Source: a virus. Taken from it: DNA of 63,405 nucleotides. Position 1 is the first letter of the stretch. Each line of letters begins with the position of its first letter. Below the pieces are notes generated by a model. That model searched no databases. It had not been told where the DNA came from and worked only from the letters and a program-made list of their open reading frames with translations. A program made the translations under genes and the position numbers. The DNA lies in the IMG/VR virus record IMGVR_UViG_3300030044_000021, positions 1-63,405 of that record; one strand, written 5' to 3'. Positions 45,930 through 55,531 of the stretch are shown here, piece by piece.

Positions 45930-48656
45930 ATGGCTATTATTAGGAGAGTTAATCAGCTTTCTCAAATGCGAGAAGAAGTCTCGGACATGCGTGCGATCGA
46001 AAGCGCTGCGTCTGCAGACTTTGATCTAGTCGCAGAGGCTCTCATATCTGGACCAGATACCCCCTATATTATCAATGGTTTCGCTATAAACATGTCTGCT
46101 GCCCCTATTACGGGCGCCGCCTCTAATTTGCAGGTCATCGTTGCCAATAGCTCACTACTACATACCACCGCTTCTCAATCAGGTACTTTCTTTCTAGTCC
46201 CAACTGGTACTCCTAATGTCACCCTGAATGCTGCCACAGTCGCCAACGTGATTGGGTCTTTTGTCCCTAATGCCAACAACTATGTTGGGATAGACTATTA
46301 CCGTTTTCAAGATGCTACGACCGATACTCAGCGTTATTTTTGGGACCCCACCAGTGACGAAGAAGACGAGGGTATAGCTCCAGCGGCCATAACCATGAAC
46401 TACAAGTTCGTGATCACGGCCACCCTTTGGGCAACAAATGTTTTGCCTTTGGCTATAATCCAAACAGATTCTAGCAATAACGTCGTTTCTATTACTGATT
46501 CAAGACCACTTCTATTACGCTTAGGAACTGGTGGAGCAAGTCCAAACCCATTCCACACGTTTCCATGGCCTGAAGGTCAGACCGAAAATAACACTACCAC
46601 TACTTCCAATTCCAGCAATCCATTTTTTGGTGGCGATAAAGGCATAACAGATCTCAAGGATTGGATGGACGCCGTAATGACCCAATTGCTGGGCCTTAAT
46701 GGTGGCCCTTATTGGTACTCATTCACATCCAGTAACGTTGGGTCGGTTCCTCTTCTTAGAGAAGATGCTACAGCAACTGTAATGACTGGAACTGGTGCCA
46801 TCACTCATAGCGCTACTACAGCCGGCCTCATAAACTGGTCTAGTCCAATAAATCTGAAGATAATTGGTGCAAATTTAAGTTATCAAATCGCAACCAATCC
46901 TTCTGGTACTACTGTCACTTTAAGTGATAATGAAGTAGCCTACATAGAACTTACCAGAGATGTTCCCGTTGCGCCAAATCTGATTTGGACCAACTCAAGC
47001 GCTGTCGTAACTTCGGTTGGAAATGTTGCTTGGACTTCTGGACTTTATAGCGTCACAGCAAATGGATTTGGTGATTGGATTCGTCTGGCTTCTAGCACTC
47101 ATGCTGGATATTACCAGATTCAAACCATTAACTCTTCTTCTCAAGTAACTTTAACTCAAGTATTTACAGGATCTAGTACAAGCTCTTCAGGTGCTCCCTC
47201 TTTGTACGCCTACGGCTCATATACTTTGCCAGGCGTTACGGGTGGCTTGAGAGATATTCAACTTGCAGGTCGCGGTGCGGTACCAATCAGCCCAAGCACC
47301 TTCTGGCTATTTGTTCGAGAAGATGATGGCGGAGCAATTCCTAGAGTTTATGTTAAATGGCTAGGAACTGATCTTCAACAAGGTGATTCCGAAGAAATTT
47401 CTGGTCCACAGCTCCAAAATGTCTTGACCTACGTTGGTAGCCAAATTGAGTCTTCCACTACTCCTTTTTACGTATCTGCCTACAATATATATGAAGGTAA
47501 CGGTCCTACGGTCTCAAAACAAGTTACCGACGTTACAACTGGCGATGCTAGTACATTGACATCTGATCAGTATTTCTTAATTTATTCTGCTGGCGGCAGA
47601 GAGTATTACGTTTGGGTTAACAAAGATGGAACCGGCATAAATCCAATGCCAGTTGCCAACGCCACTGGAATTGAGTGGGATGTAGCTACTGGGCAAACAT
47701 CTACTCAAACCGCTGCCGCGTTGGTCACAGCTTTAAATGGAACTTTTTTCAAAGATTTCACTGCAACTAACATTGCTAACGCAGTTACTATTACCAACAA
47801 CTCTGCTGGTACTACGTTTTCTCCAGCCGATTTTAATATTGGCCCTCCGTTTGCAATTTTTGTTTCCACATCCGGAACTGGTGTTGGAAACTTCATCATT
47901 CAAGATGGTGATAATCTAACTCTAGCTATTAAAAAGTTAGATCAAGAAATATCAAGCATTATAGAATCGCTAGATAATCCTACTTATGACGAAGTAGTAG
48001 AGATCGTTGCTTCAGGAGCTACTCCCCCAACATCTATAACTGGTCCAGTTACCCCTGGCACGAATATTTTCCTTCCGAACAATACTAGAGAATCCAATGC
48101 AGTCCAGTATTACACGGTAGGAAAAGGAACTCTACAAGTTTTCTTAAATGGCCAGTTCCTAGACTTAGAGAGCGGCGCCTATACCGAAGTCGGCACATTA
48201 GATGCTCCAAGTAACGAAATTCAGATCCATTACGGTCTTGTGGTGGGCGATGAGCTTGAACTTAGATTAAGTGGTGGTGGCGGTGGAGCTGGTGGCGGAG
48301 GCACTCCCGGTCCTCAAGGTCCTCCAGGAGTCGCCGGTCCTACGGGTGCGCCTGGCTTTAATGCAGCTGGCGGTCCCGTGCCAGTTTCTGTTAAGACCAG
48401 TTCATACTCTGTTTTAACCACGGACTGTTTCTTAGCAGCAGATGCGACAACTGGAACTCTGACATTTACGTTACCTACAGCGAGCGGCAACACAGGGAGG
48501 ATTTTTTATATGAAAAAAATCGATTCTTCAGCCAATGCGATGGTTATTCAGGGTAACGGCGGAGACTTGATTGACGGTCTGAGCACCGTATCCACTATGG
48601 TTCAATACGAATCATTCTCAATAATTAGCACTGGAACTGGTTGGTACCTCTTCTAA
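45930..48656 (+). CDS. tail fibre with collagen-like segment
   Basis: 908 residues. N-terminal anchor-like MAIIRRVNQLSQMREEVSD and a first domain of about 200 residues resembling phage fibre heads. Beta-rich Ser/Thr/Asn repeats fill the middle. A collagen-like Gly-x-Y segment (TPGPQGPPGVAGPTGAPG, residues about 791-808) precedes a C-terminal domain of about 100 residues (VKTSSYSVLTTDCFLAADA), probably a trimeric tip. The likely role is host receptor recognition. Start ATG 45930. Confidence 0.7.
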   Translation: MAIIRRVNQLSQMREEVSDMRAIESAASADFDLVAEALISGPDTPYIINGFAINMSAAPITGAASNLQVIVANSSLLHTTASQSGTFFLVPTGTPNVTLNAATVANVIGSFVPNANNYVGIDYYRFQDATTDTQRYFWDPTSDEEDEGIAPAAITMNYKFVITATLWATNVLPLAIIQTDSSNNVVSITDSRPLLLRLGTGGASPNPFHTFPWPEGQTENNTTTTSNSSNPFFGGDKGITDLKDWMDAVMTQLLGLNGGPYWYSFTSSNVGSVPLLREDATATVMTGTGAITHSATTAGLINWSSPINLKIIGANLSYQIATNPSGTTVTLSDNEVAYIELTRDVPVAPNLIWTNSSAVVTSVGNVAWTSGLYSVTANGFGDWIRLASSTHAGYYQIQTINSSSQVTLTQVFTGSSTSSSGAPSLYAYGSYTLPGVTGGLRDIQLAGRGAVPISPSTFWLFVREDDGGAIPRVYVKWLGTDLQQGDSEEISGPQLQNVLTYVGSQIESSTTPFYVSAYNIYEGNGPTVSKQVTDVTTGDASTLTSDQYFLIYSAGGREYYVWVNKDGTGINPMPVANATGIEWDVATGQTSTQTAAALVTALNGTFFKDFTATNIANAVTITNNSAGTTFSPADFNIGPPFAIFVSTSGTGVGNFIIQDGDNLTLAIKKLDQEISSIIESLDNPTYDEVVEIVASGATPPTSITGPVTPGTNIFLPNNTRESNAVQYYTVGKGTLQVFLNGQFLDLESGAYTEVGTLDAPSNEIQIHYGLVVGDELELRLSGGGGGAGGGGTPGPQGPPGVAGPTGAPGFNAAGGPVPVSVKTSSYSVLTTDCFLAADATTGTLTFTLPTASGNTGRIFYMKKIDSSANAMVIQGNGGDLIDGLSTVSTMVQYESFSIISTGTGWYLF

Positions 48657-48674
48657 TGAGGGGAATCTTATAAT

Positions 48675-49121
48675 ATGAGCTATAATCCAAATTTTGTTGG
48701 TAGCCAAGCGAATGGATCAAGTATAGCACTTGTGACTAACTATACTAATGGTAATCCTACAGCTATTCCGCAAGGAACCCCATTAAGCATAACTGGTAGC
48801 TTTGTTTATCCCACCAATGTGAGTAGCGACGTTTCTGTGGCCAGTTTTGTTGGTTACGCGCAAGTCCGGATTGCCGCGAATGCTACCGGACCAGTCATTT
48901 CGGGTGGTCGGTTAGAAAATTTGACCGGATATAGTTTTAGTCTAGGAGATCCTATTTACATGAGCATATCTGGATCACTCCAGAATGTTCGTCCAGATGA
49001 TGGTGTCACAGGTTTTGGGATGGGCGATTTTATAGTGTTTTGTGGGACAATTGTCCCAAACATAGTTAATCCATCAAATCAAGACCTTCAGATACTCTCG
49101 CAAGTCTTCGGTGAATTATAG
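48675..49121 (+). CDS. tail-fibre-linked protein (148 residues)
   Basis: Beta-rich: MSYNPNFVGSQANGSSIALV, then ASFVGYAQVRIAANATGPVI and LGDPIYMSISGSLQ. This GD-x-(V/I)-Y-x-S-x-x-G hairpin with a return strand also appears in the C-terminal domain of the next fibre. It could be a cap or head-decoration-like fold. It is encoded between two fibres. Confidence 0.6.
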   Translation: MSYNPNFVGSQANGSSIALVTNYTNGNPTAIPQGTPLSITGSFVYPTNVSSDVSVASFVGYAQVRIAANATGPVISGGRLENLTGYSFSLGDPIYMSISGSLQNVRPDDGVTGFGMGDFIVFCGTIVPNIVNPSNQDLQILSQVFGEL

Positions 49122-49165
49122 TCCTTTAATATCAATAAATTGTATTGGTTTATAAAACAAGGGAT

Positions 49166-49173
49166 AATCTTTA
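49166..49173 (+). promoter_or_regulatory. late-type AATCTTTA element
   Basis: AATCTTTA upstream of the tail-fibre gene at 49209. A GAGGT ribosome site (49196-49200) lies 8 bases before the ATG, so this transcript has a leader of about 30 bases. Confidence 0.5.
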
Positions 49174-49208
49174 AAGCAACACATAATTAAAAAAAGAGGT
49201 AACACAAC

Positions 49209-51521
49209 ATGTCTACTTACAGTAAGTTTTTAGAATTAGTCAATGGCGTAGCACGAACTATTGACTTGTCAGCAAATACTCTCCAGGTCCAAGCTCTCGA
49301 AGTTGGAACAACACTTCTCTCACAAACAGGAGCCTATAGCTCCTTTACTGGGACGATTCCTGGAACGTCTACTTCCGTAACGATTACGGCAAATAACCCT
49401 GGAGCAGCCGGCAACTCAATTGCCCTAGTGTTCAATGGTTCGACTACGATTGCAGCTCAAATCGCTGCTTGGAACCTAGCACACTCCAACAACATGGCCA
49501 CCCTGACTAGCGGTAGTGGGTCACAAACCCCAACTGCAGGAACAACCACTCTTACTAGTGGGGTTGATGCAGGGTCTTCTCTCATTGGAGATACGGCTAC
49601 TTATAACTTTTTCACCCCTACTGCTCCAACAGTCATGGGCGCATTGGCTGGTATCGATAACGCCCTCGCCAACCTTTCCACGAGTGCTATCACTAGCTTG
49701 ACCGGAGATGGCACAGCGAGTGGTCCGGGAGCCGCTGCCTTTACTTTGGCGACTGTCAACCTAAATGTGGGCAGTTTCGGTTCTTCAACATCCATTCCCA
49801 CCTTTACTGTAAATGCTAAGGGATTGATCACTGCTGCTAGCGGTAATGCCGTAGTTGCTCCTGCTGGAACTCTCACTGGCTCTACTTTGGCATCTAACGT
49901 ACTCTCTTCCAGCTTAACTTCCGTTGGGACAATCACCAGCGGTACTTGGAATGGTACTACGATTGCAATAGCAAACGGCGGTACTGGCCAGACTTCAGCT
50001 GCAGCTGCATTTAACGCACTTGCCCCAGCTACTGCAACTGGTGGATTGATCTTAGGAACCGGTACCAATACTTACGGCAACCTTGCTATAGGTACTTCTG
50101 GGTACGTTCTTACTTCCAATGGGTCGACCGCATCGTGGGTAGCCCCTGCAACGAGCGGTACCGTAACTTCTGTCGGTTTAGCTGATGGTTCTAGTACACC
50201 AATCTACACCATCTCTAACAGTCCTGTTACCAGCACTGGTAATCTGACCTTTACTCTTAACACTCAGTCTGCAAATAAAGTATTTGCTGGTCCATCTAGC
50301 GGATCTGCTGCTCAACCAGGATTCAGATCTTTGGTTTCTGCAGATATCCCAGATTTGTCTGCTACTTACGTAACCCAAACCGAAGTTGGTTCTGCTAACG
50401 GCGTAGCTTCTTTGGATGGTTCCGGTAAAGTTCCTCTTAGCCAATTGCCTTCTAGCGTCATGGAGTACAAAGGAGCATGGGATGCTTCTACCAACACTCC
50501 AACTCTTGCTGACGGCACCGGAACTGCTGGTTGGGTTTATCGCGTATCTGTCGCTGGTACCCAAAATCTTGGTAGCGGTTCACAAAGCTACTATGTTGGC
50601 GATTTCGTCATCTACAATGGCACTATTTGGCAGCGTTCCCCTCTTGCTGACGGCGTTGTTTCCGTAAACGGTGCAACTGGCGCTGTTACTGTTAACGCTA
50701 TCAATCAGTTAACTGGTGACGTTACGACTTCTGCTGCTACTCAGTCGCAATCTGAAGCTGCTACTATCGCAGCCATCCAAGGTAACACGGTTACCGGTAC
50801 GACTGGTACTGGAAACGTTGTTTTCAGTGCAAGCCCTACTCTCACTGGAACCATTACGGCTGCTGCTGCGAACTTCTCTGGTGCAATTTCTGCTTCTAAC
50901 TTCTCCGGAAGTTCAAGCGGAACCAACACTGGCGACCAAACGATCACCTTGACTGGTGATGTAACTGGTTCCGGTACTGGTAGTTTTGCAACTACGATTG
51001 CTGCAAATGCTGTTACTACTTCTAAGATCAACAATGCTGCCGTAACTGCTGCTAAACTCGGCGCTGTCACGGACGGAATTACTACCGATCAAAATGGAGC
51101 TGGAAGCACTATCGAAGTGTTGTCTTCTCCTAAAAATGCCACTTCTGAAATTTCAGATCAGGCTTTGTCGGCAAGTACTTTGTATGCCTTGAGATATGAA
51201 CGTACAACTGATGGCGGCGGCACTGCTGGCCATATGTGGAAAGCTGATAACGATACCACCACTAACGATAACTTCTACGTTATCGGTCTAGCTTACCCAG
51301 CAGGTGCAGTTTCTGCTGGTGGAGCAGTCACTGTGACCGAAGAAGGTTATATCAATGTACCTTCGCATGGATTCACCCCAGGACTTCCACTCTATCTGGG
51401 TGCATCTGGCGCTTGTACCACTACCGCTCCTACAGCAACTCTTTCGGCTGTTGTTAAGGTTGGTATGGTTAAAGATGCCAATAACATCATGGTCCAAGTT
51501 CAAACTATGGGAATAAATTAA
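49209..51521 (+). CDS. tail fibre protein
   Basis: 770 residues. Opens MSTYSKFLELVNGVARTIDL, a conserved anchor also found at the start of the 51690 gene. A long repeat region (GTVTSVGLADGSSTPIYTI and similar) makes up the shaft. A C-terminal domain (residues about 645-770, with ADNDTTTNDNFYVIGLAYPA) recurs near the N-terminus of the next fibre. Function: host attachment. Confidence 0.75.
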   Translation: MSTYSKFLELVNGVARTIDLSANTLQVQALEVGTTLLSQTGAYSSFTGTIPGTSTSVTITANNPGAAGNSIALVFNGSTTIAAQIAAWNLAHSNNMATLTSGSGSQTPTAGTTTLTSGVDAGSSLIGDTATYNFFTPTAPTVMGALAGIDNALANLSTSAITSLTGDGTASGPGAAAFTLATVNLNVGSFGSSTSIPTFTVNAKGLITAASGNAVVAPAGTLTGSTLASNVLSSSLTSVGTITSGTWNGTTIAIANGGTGQTSAAAAFNALAPATATGGLILGTGTNTYGNLAIGTSGYVLTSNGSTASWVAPATSGTVTSVGLADGSSTPIYTISNSPVTSTGNLTFTLNTQSANKVFAGPSSGSAAQPGFRSLVSADIPDLSATYVTQTEVGSANGVASLDGSGKVPLSQLPSSVMEYKGAWDASTNTPTLADGTGTAGWVYRVSVAGTQNLGSGSQSYYVGDFVIYNGTIWQRSPLADGVVSVNGATGAVTVNAINQLTGDVTTSAATQSQSEAATIAAIQGNTVTGTTGTGNVVFSASPTLTGTITAAAANFSGAISASNFSGSSSGTNTGDQTITLTGDVTGSGTGSFATTIAANAVTTSKINNAAVTAAKLGAVTDGITTDQNGAGSTIEVLSSPKNATSEISDQALSASTLYALRYERTTDGGGTAGHMWKADNDTTTNDNFYVIGLAYPAGAVSAGGAVTVTEEGYINVPSHGFTPGLPLYLGASGACTTTAPTATLSAVVKVGMVKDANNIMVQVQTMGIN

Positions 51522-51551
51522 CATTTACCCCAATTAATTAATGATATTAAG

Positions 51552-51583
51552 GGGTTGACTGCCATTGGTGGTCAACCCTTTTT
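51552..51583 (+). terminator. Rho-independent terminator after the first large fibre gene
   Basis: GGGUUGAC (51552-51559) pairs with GUCAACCC (51571-51578), followed by five U. The strong stem sits between two fibre genes, so the downstream fibre probably has its own promoter. Confidence 0.85.
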
Positions 51584-51587
51584 ATTA

Positions 51588-51628
51588 TGATATAAACCCT
51601 TTGAACGCCTCGAAAACGGCAATCTTTA
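51588..51628 (+). promoter_or_regulatory. TGATATAA plus AATCTTTA late-type pair
   Basis: TGATATAA (51588-51595) and AATCTTTA (51621-51628), 33 bases start to start. They follow the terminator directly and precede the second large fibre gene at 51690. GCCUCGAAAACGGC forms a small hairpin in between. Confidence 0.5.
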
Positions 51629-51689
51629 ACTAGGGTTGATAGATGACGAATTTCTCAAAAAAGATTAATGCAGTTAAGAGGAAGATAAC

Positions 51690-54600
51690 ATGAGTGTTTA
51701 TTCGAAATTTCTACAACTCCAAAACGGTGCCCCTAGAACTGTAGATCTATCTCTCAACACCCTAAGTGTGTTGGGATTACAAGTTGACGGAGCTACTTCT
51801 GGAAATCTTACCCAATTTGCTTCCGCCACTACTACCAGCTATGCTGTGTTCTGGCCAAATGCCCAGGGAACAGCCGGGACATTTCTTAAAAACGATGGCT
51901 CTGGGAACTTAAGTTGGTCTTCAGTGGCCACTTCTTCTGCAATATCAAATACTTTTATTGCTGGTGAATCTTTCACGGCAGATACTTCTTACATTGTTCG
52001 ATGGGGAATGAACTCTCTCTCAGAATCAACAGATGAAGTTTACAAAGCCGATTACAATACTGTTACGGCAGACGAGTTTTGGGCGATTGGTATAGCTTTC
52101 TCTACCACCAGCGTATCCGCTGGACAAGGCATAACGGTTTACTCATTCGGTTCTTACACTCTAGGCTCCAGTGATACTGATTTTGCCACAGGCGATATCG
52201 GCAAGCCAGTTTGGCTGACTTCCGCAGGAGCTTTTAGTACGACTGCCCCAACTGGTACTAACGAATCCGATCTAAAAATTGGTATAGTGATGAGCACTAC
52301 TCAAATTTGGATCGATGGCCAAATGATGGGTGTTGGGAACGTCCCAAGTGGCGCTGGTCCAAATCCAGCTTCAGTTTCTGAAGGCGGTACTGGAAACACT
52401 TCTTTTACACCTTACGCGGTACTAGCAGGTGGGTTGACTTCTACAGGCGCCCTACAGCAGGTTTCAGGTTTAGGTACTAGCGGATATGTTCTCACTTCAA
52501 ACGGTCCCGGAGCCCTTCCTACCTGGCAAGCAGGCGGTTCGGCATTAGTCTTCTCAGATTCTTTAGTAAATACTGGTGGAACGGTAACTTTAGTTAACGA
52601 TTCCGCAACCCCAGGTAATACGAAATATTATGGTACGAACGGTTCGGGAACGTTAGGTTACTATTCGATTCCAAGTACTGGGGTCACTTCAGTTGGGTTA
52701 GTTGATTCTACTGGATTGTTTAATGTTACAAATACTCCGATTACTAGCACTGGTAACCTAACTCTTTCTAGTTTTCAAAATCAAGCCGCAAATACGTTTT
52801 TGGCTGCACCTAATGGATCATCAGGAGCACCTACATTTAGAACTATTGTTGTAGCTGATATTCCTACGTTAAATCAAAATACAACGGGTACAGCTGCCAA
52901 TATCACTGCTACTAGTAACAGTACCCTTACTACTCTTTCAAGCCTTTCTTTGCCTGGATCGCAAGTATCTGGAAATATTTCTGGGAATGCTGCTAATATC
53001 ACAGCTACCTCCAATTCCACGCTAACCACCCTTTCTTCTTTGAGTCTGCCAACTTCTCAACTTTCTGGCACAGTTTCTCTTACAACACAAGCATCTGGAA
53101 CTTTGCAAGCAGGTCAATTCCCAACATTAACTGGTGACGTAACGACTACTGCTGGGTCATTAGCTACCAGTTTAGTGGCTACTTCTAACGGAACTCTCAC
53201 TAGTCTGTCTGCTCTTACCACAGCTTCTAGTCTTGCGTCTATCGGAACCATTACGACCGGTGTGTGGAATGGAACTGCAATAGGACCAACACATGGTGGT
53301 ACCGGACTAAGTTCGTACACAACTGGTGACACTTTGTACGCTAGCGCGACCAACGTGTTGTCCAAGTTGGGCATTGGTTCCACAGGACAAATACTTACAG
53401 TGTCTGGCGGAATCCCATCTTGGGCAAGTCCTGCCACTAGTGGTACCGTTACTTCTGTCGCCCTCTCGGACGGAAGTTCAACACCCATTTATTCTATTTC
53501 TGGAAGTCCGGTAACTAGTTCCGGAACTTTAACTTTTACCCTTAGTACTCAAACTGCCAATACTGTGTTTGCGGGGCCATCTACTGGATCGGCAGCTCAG
53601 CCTACCTTTAGGTCTCTCGTTTCCGCAGACATTCCAAGCTTGTCGGCTATATATCTACCTCTTGCTGGTGGAACGATGTCTGGCGCTATCAATCTTGGCG
53701 GATTTACACCTACAAATAGTAGCACTCCTGTTAATCCAAATGATTTGGTCAACAAAAGCTATGTTGACAATTTTATCAACGCTACTTCTTGGAAAAATGC
53801 AGTTTTGGTAGCTACTACGGCTAACATTACCCTGTCCGGTGAGCAAACAATTGATGGGTTCACCACAAGCTCTTCTCGTGTTTTAGTTAAAAATCAGTCC
53901 ACAGCAGCAAATAACGGGATATACGTTTCCGCTTCTGGAGCGTGGGCACGTTCTTCAGATATGAATACTTGGGCTGAAGTCCCAGCGGCTGCTGTATTTG
54001 TACAAGAAGGTACTGTCAATGCCGATTTAGGTTTTGTCTGCACTTCCCAACCAGGCGGGACACTTGGCACGACTGCTATCACTTGGGTCCAGTTTTCTTC
54101 AGCAGGAGCATACTCGGCAGATGGAATAACACTTCAATTAGTAAGTGGAGTTTTCTCCGTTAAAAATGCGGGAATTACTGAAACACAAATCGCTTCCACT
54201 GCATTCTCCACTACCGGCGCTATTTCAGGTGGAAGTGGTACAAAAATTTCAGTTAATGTTGATAATTCTACTATAGATATCAATGGCAGTGATCAGCTAG
54301 AAGTCAAGGCTGGTGGAATTACAAATACTCAGGTATCTGGCTCTGCAGCAATTGCTTTCTCCAAATTAGCATCTCTTCCAAGTGCGGATATCTTGCTCGG
54401 TAATGGATCAAATGTTGCTACAGCAACTGCTGTAACTGGAGACGTGACCATCTCGAATACTGGGGTAACTTCACTAGTAGCGACTACTAATTCCACCCTT
54501 ACCACTCTTAGTGGGCTAACTACGGCTTCGGCTCTGGTGTCCGTTGGAACTATCACAACTGGTACGTGGAATGCTACCACCATCGCTGTGAATCATGGCG

Positions 54601-55520
54601 GTACTGGCCAAACGACACTGACAAATCACGGTGTCCTGATTGGTGCTGGAACCTCTGCCATTACTCAACTGGCTGCGGCTGCTGCTGGAACACTTCTTGC
54701 TGGTCAAGGAACTAGTTCAGATCCTTCGTTTACAGCAACTCCTACTTTAGGTATCAATGCTGTCCAAACAGGTCAACTTAGTTTCGCTGTTACAGGAGTA
54801 GGTGGAGCATCCATCACCGTACAAAACGGTGGTGCAACTTCCGCATACAATTTCAATCTCCCAACAACCGTTGGTAGTGCTGGCCAAGTCCTAACATCCC
54901 AGGCTGGCGGTTCAACGGCCATGACTTGGTCTACTCCGTTCACTAACCCAATGACCACATTGGGTGATATTATATATGAAAATGCAACTCCAGCACCAGC
55001 CAGACTTGCAGGTAATACCACGGCCACAAAACAATTCCTAACTCAAACTGGAACGGGATCGGTATCTGCCGCTCCAGCATGGGGAGCTTTAGCTTCGGGG
55101 GACATTCCGAATAACGCGGCGAATACGTCTGGGACTGCTGCAAGTGTATCTGGAACCAACGTCATTACCAATACTAACTTGGCTCAAATGCCGGCTGATA
55201 CTATCAAAGGTAACAATACTGGTAGTACGGCTAATGCTGCAGATCTAACTGCTGCTCAAGTTCTAACGATGTTAGGGATATTTAGTGGTAAAACGACTTT
55301 GACGAGTGGTGCAACCAGTAAGGCTATCACGCTCAGTACGGCATACGCTAGTACCGCCTATTCTGTGACTGCCAATTTCTTAAATACCACGGATACGAAT
55401 CCGCAATTCCAACCTATCGACGTAACAGCTCAGGCTACTACTGGATTTACTTTGAAATGGAATATGCCAACGGATACGGCAAATTATGTCTTGTCTTGGA
55501 CAGCAATACTGAATAATTAA
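51690..55520 (+). CDS. tail fibre protein (largest, 1276 residues)
   Basis: Opens MSVYSKFLQLQNGAPRTVDL, paralogous to the 49209 anchor. The head (residues about 88-215) resembles the C-terminal domain of the 49209 fibre. The shaft includes two exact 20-residue copies of ANITATSNSTLTTLSSLSLP encoded with mostly different codons. The C-terminus NTTDTNPQFQPIDVTAQA to NMPTDTANYVLSW is a module repeated in the next protein, so it may be the receptor-binding tip. It follows a terminator and an AATCTTTA pair. Confidence 0.8.
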   Translation: MSVYSKFLQLQNGAPRTVDLSLNTLSVLGLQVDGATSGNLTQFASATTTSYAVFWPNAQGTAGTFLKNDGSGNLSWSSVATSSAISNTFIAGESFTADTSYIVRWGMNSLSESTDEVYKADYNTVTADEFWAIGIAFSTTSVSAGQGITVYSFGSYTLGSSDTDFATGDIGKPVWLTSAGAFSTTAPTGTNESDLKIGIVMSTTQIWIDGQMMGVGNVPSGAGPNPASVSEGGTGNTSFTPYAVLAGGLTSTGALQQVSGLGTSGYVLTSNGPGALPTWQAGGSALVFSDSLVNTGGTVTLVNDSATPGNTKYYGTNGSGTLGYYSIPSTGVTSVGLVDSTGLFNVTNTPITSTGNLTLSSFQNQAANTFLAAPNGSSGAPTFRTIVVADIPTLNQNTTGTAANITATSNSTLTTLSSLSLPGSQVSGNISGNAANITATSNSTLTTLSSLSLPTSQLSGTVSLTTQASGTLQAGQFPTLTGDVTTTAGSLATSLVATSNGTLTSLSALTTASSLASIGTITTGVWNGTAIGPTHGGTGLSSYTTGDTLYASATNVLSKLGIGSTGQILTVSGGIPSWASPATSGTVTSVALSDGSSTPIYSISGSPVTSSGTLTFTLSTQTANTVFAGPSTGSAAQPTFRSLVSADIPSLSAIYLPLAGGTMSGAINLGGFTPTNSSTPVNPNDLVNKSYVDNFINATSWKNAVLVATTANITLSGEQTIDGFTTSSSRVLVKNQSTAANNGIYVSASGAWARSSDMNTWAEVPAAAVFVQEGTVNADLGFVCTSQPGGTLGTTAITWVQFSSAGAYSADGITLQLVSGVFSVKNAGITETQIASTAFSTTGAISGGSGTKISVNVDNSTIDINGSDQLEVKAGGITNTQVSGSAAIAFSKLASLPSADILLGNGSNVATATAVTGDVTISNTGVTSLVATTNSTLTTLSGLTTASALVSVGTITTGTWNATTIAVNHGGTGQTTLTNHGVLIGAGTSAITQLAAAAAGTLLAGQGTSSDPSFTATPTLGINAVQTGQLSFAVTGVGGASITVQNGGATSAYNFNLPTTVGSAGQVLTSQAGGSTAMTWSTPFTNPMTTLGDIIYENATPAPARLAGNTTATKQFLTQTGTGSVSAAPAWGALASGDIPNNAANTSGTAASVSGTNVITNTNLAQMPADTIKGNNTGSTANAADLTAAQVLTMLGIFSGKTTLTSGATSKAITLSTAYASTAYSVTANFLNTTDTNPQFQPIDVTAQATTGFTLKWNMPTDTANYVLSWTAILNN
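52896..53051 (+). repeat. two protein-identical, codon-diverged repeats in the fibre gene
   Basis: The 20-residue unit ANITATSNSTLTTLSSLSLP occurs at 52896-52955 and 52992-53051, 96 bases apart. Sixteen of the 20 codons differ between copies. Confidence 0.85.
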
Positions 55521-55531
55521 TAGGGTAATAT

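Noticed and set aside
50741-51070. Long antisense open frames in the fibre genes
   Set aside because: They are by-products of Ala/Thr/Ser-rich codons on the other strand and lack ribosome sites and recognisable products. The same holds for those at 26067-26657, 35945-37507 and 53114-53488.
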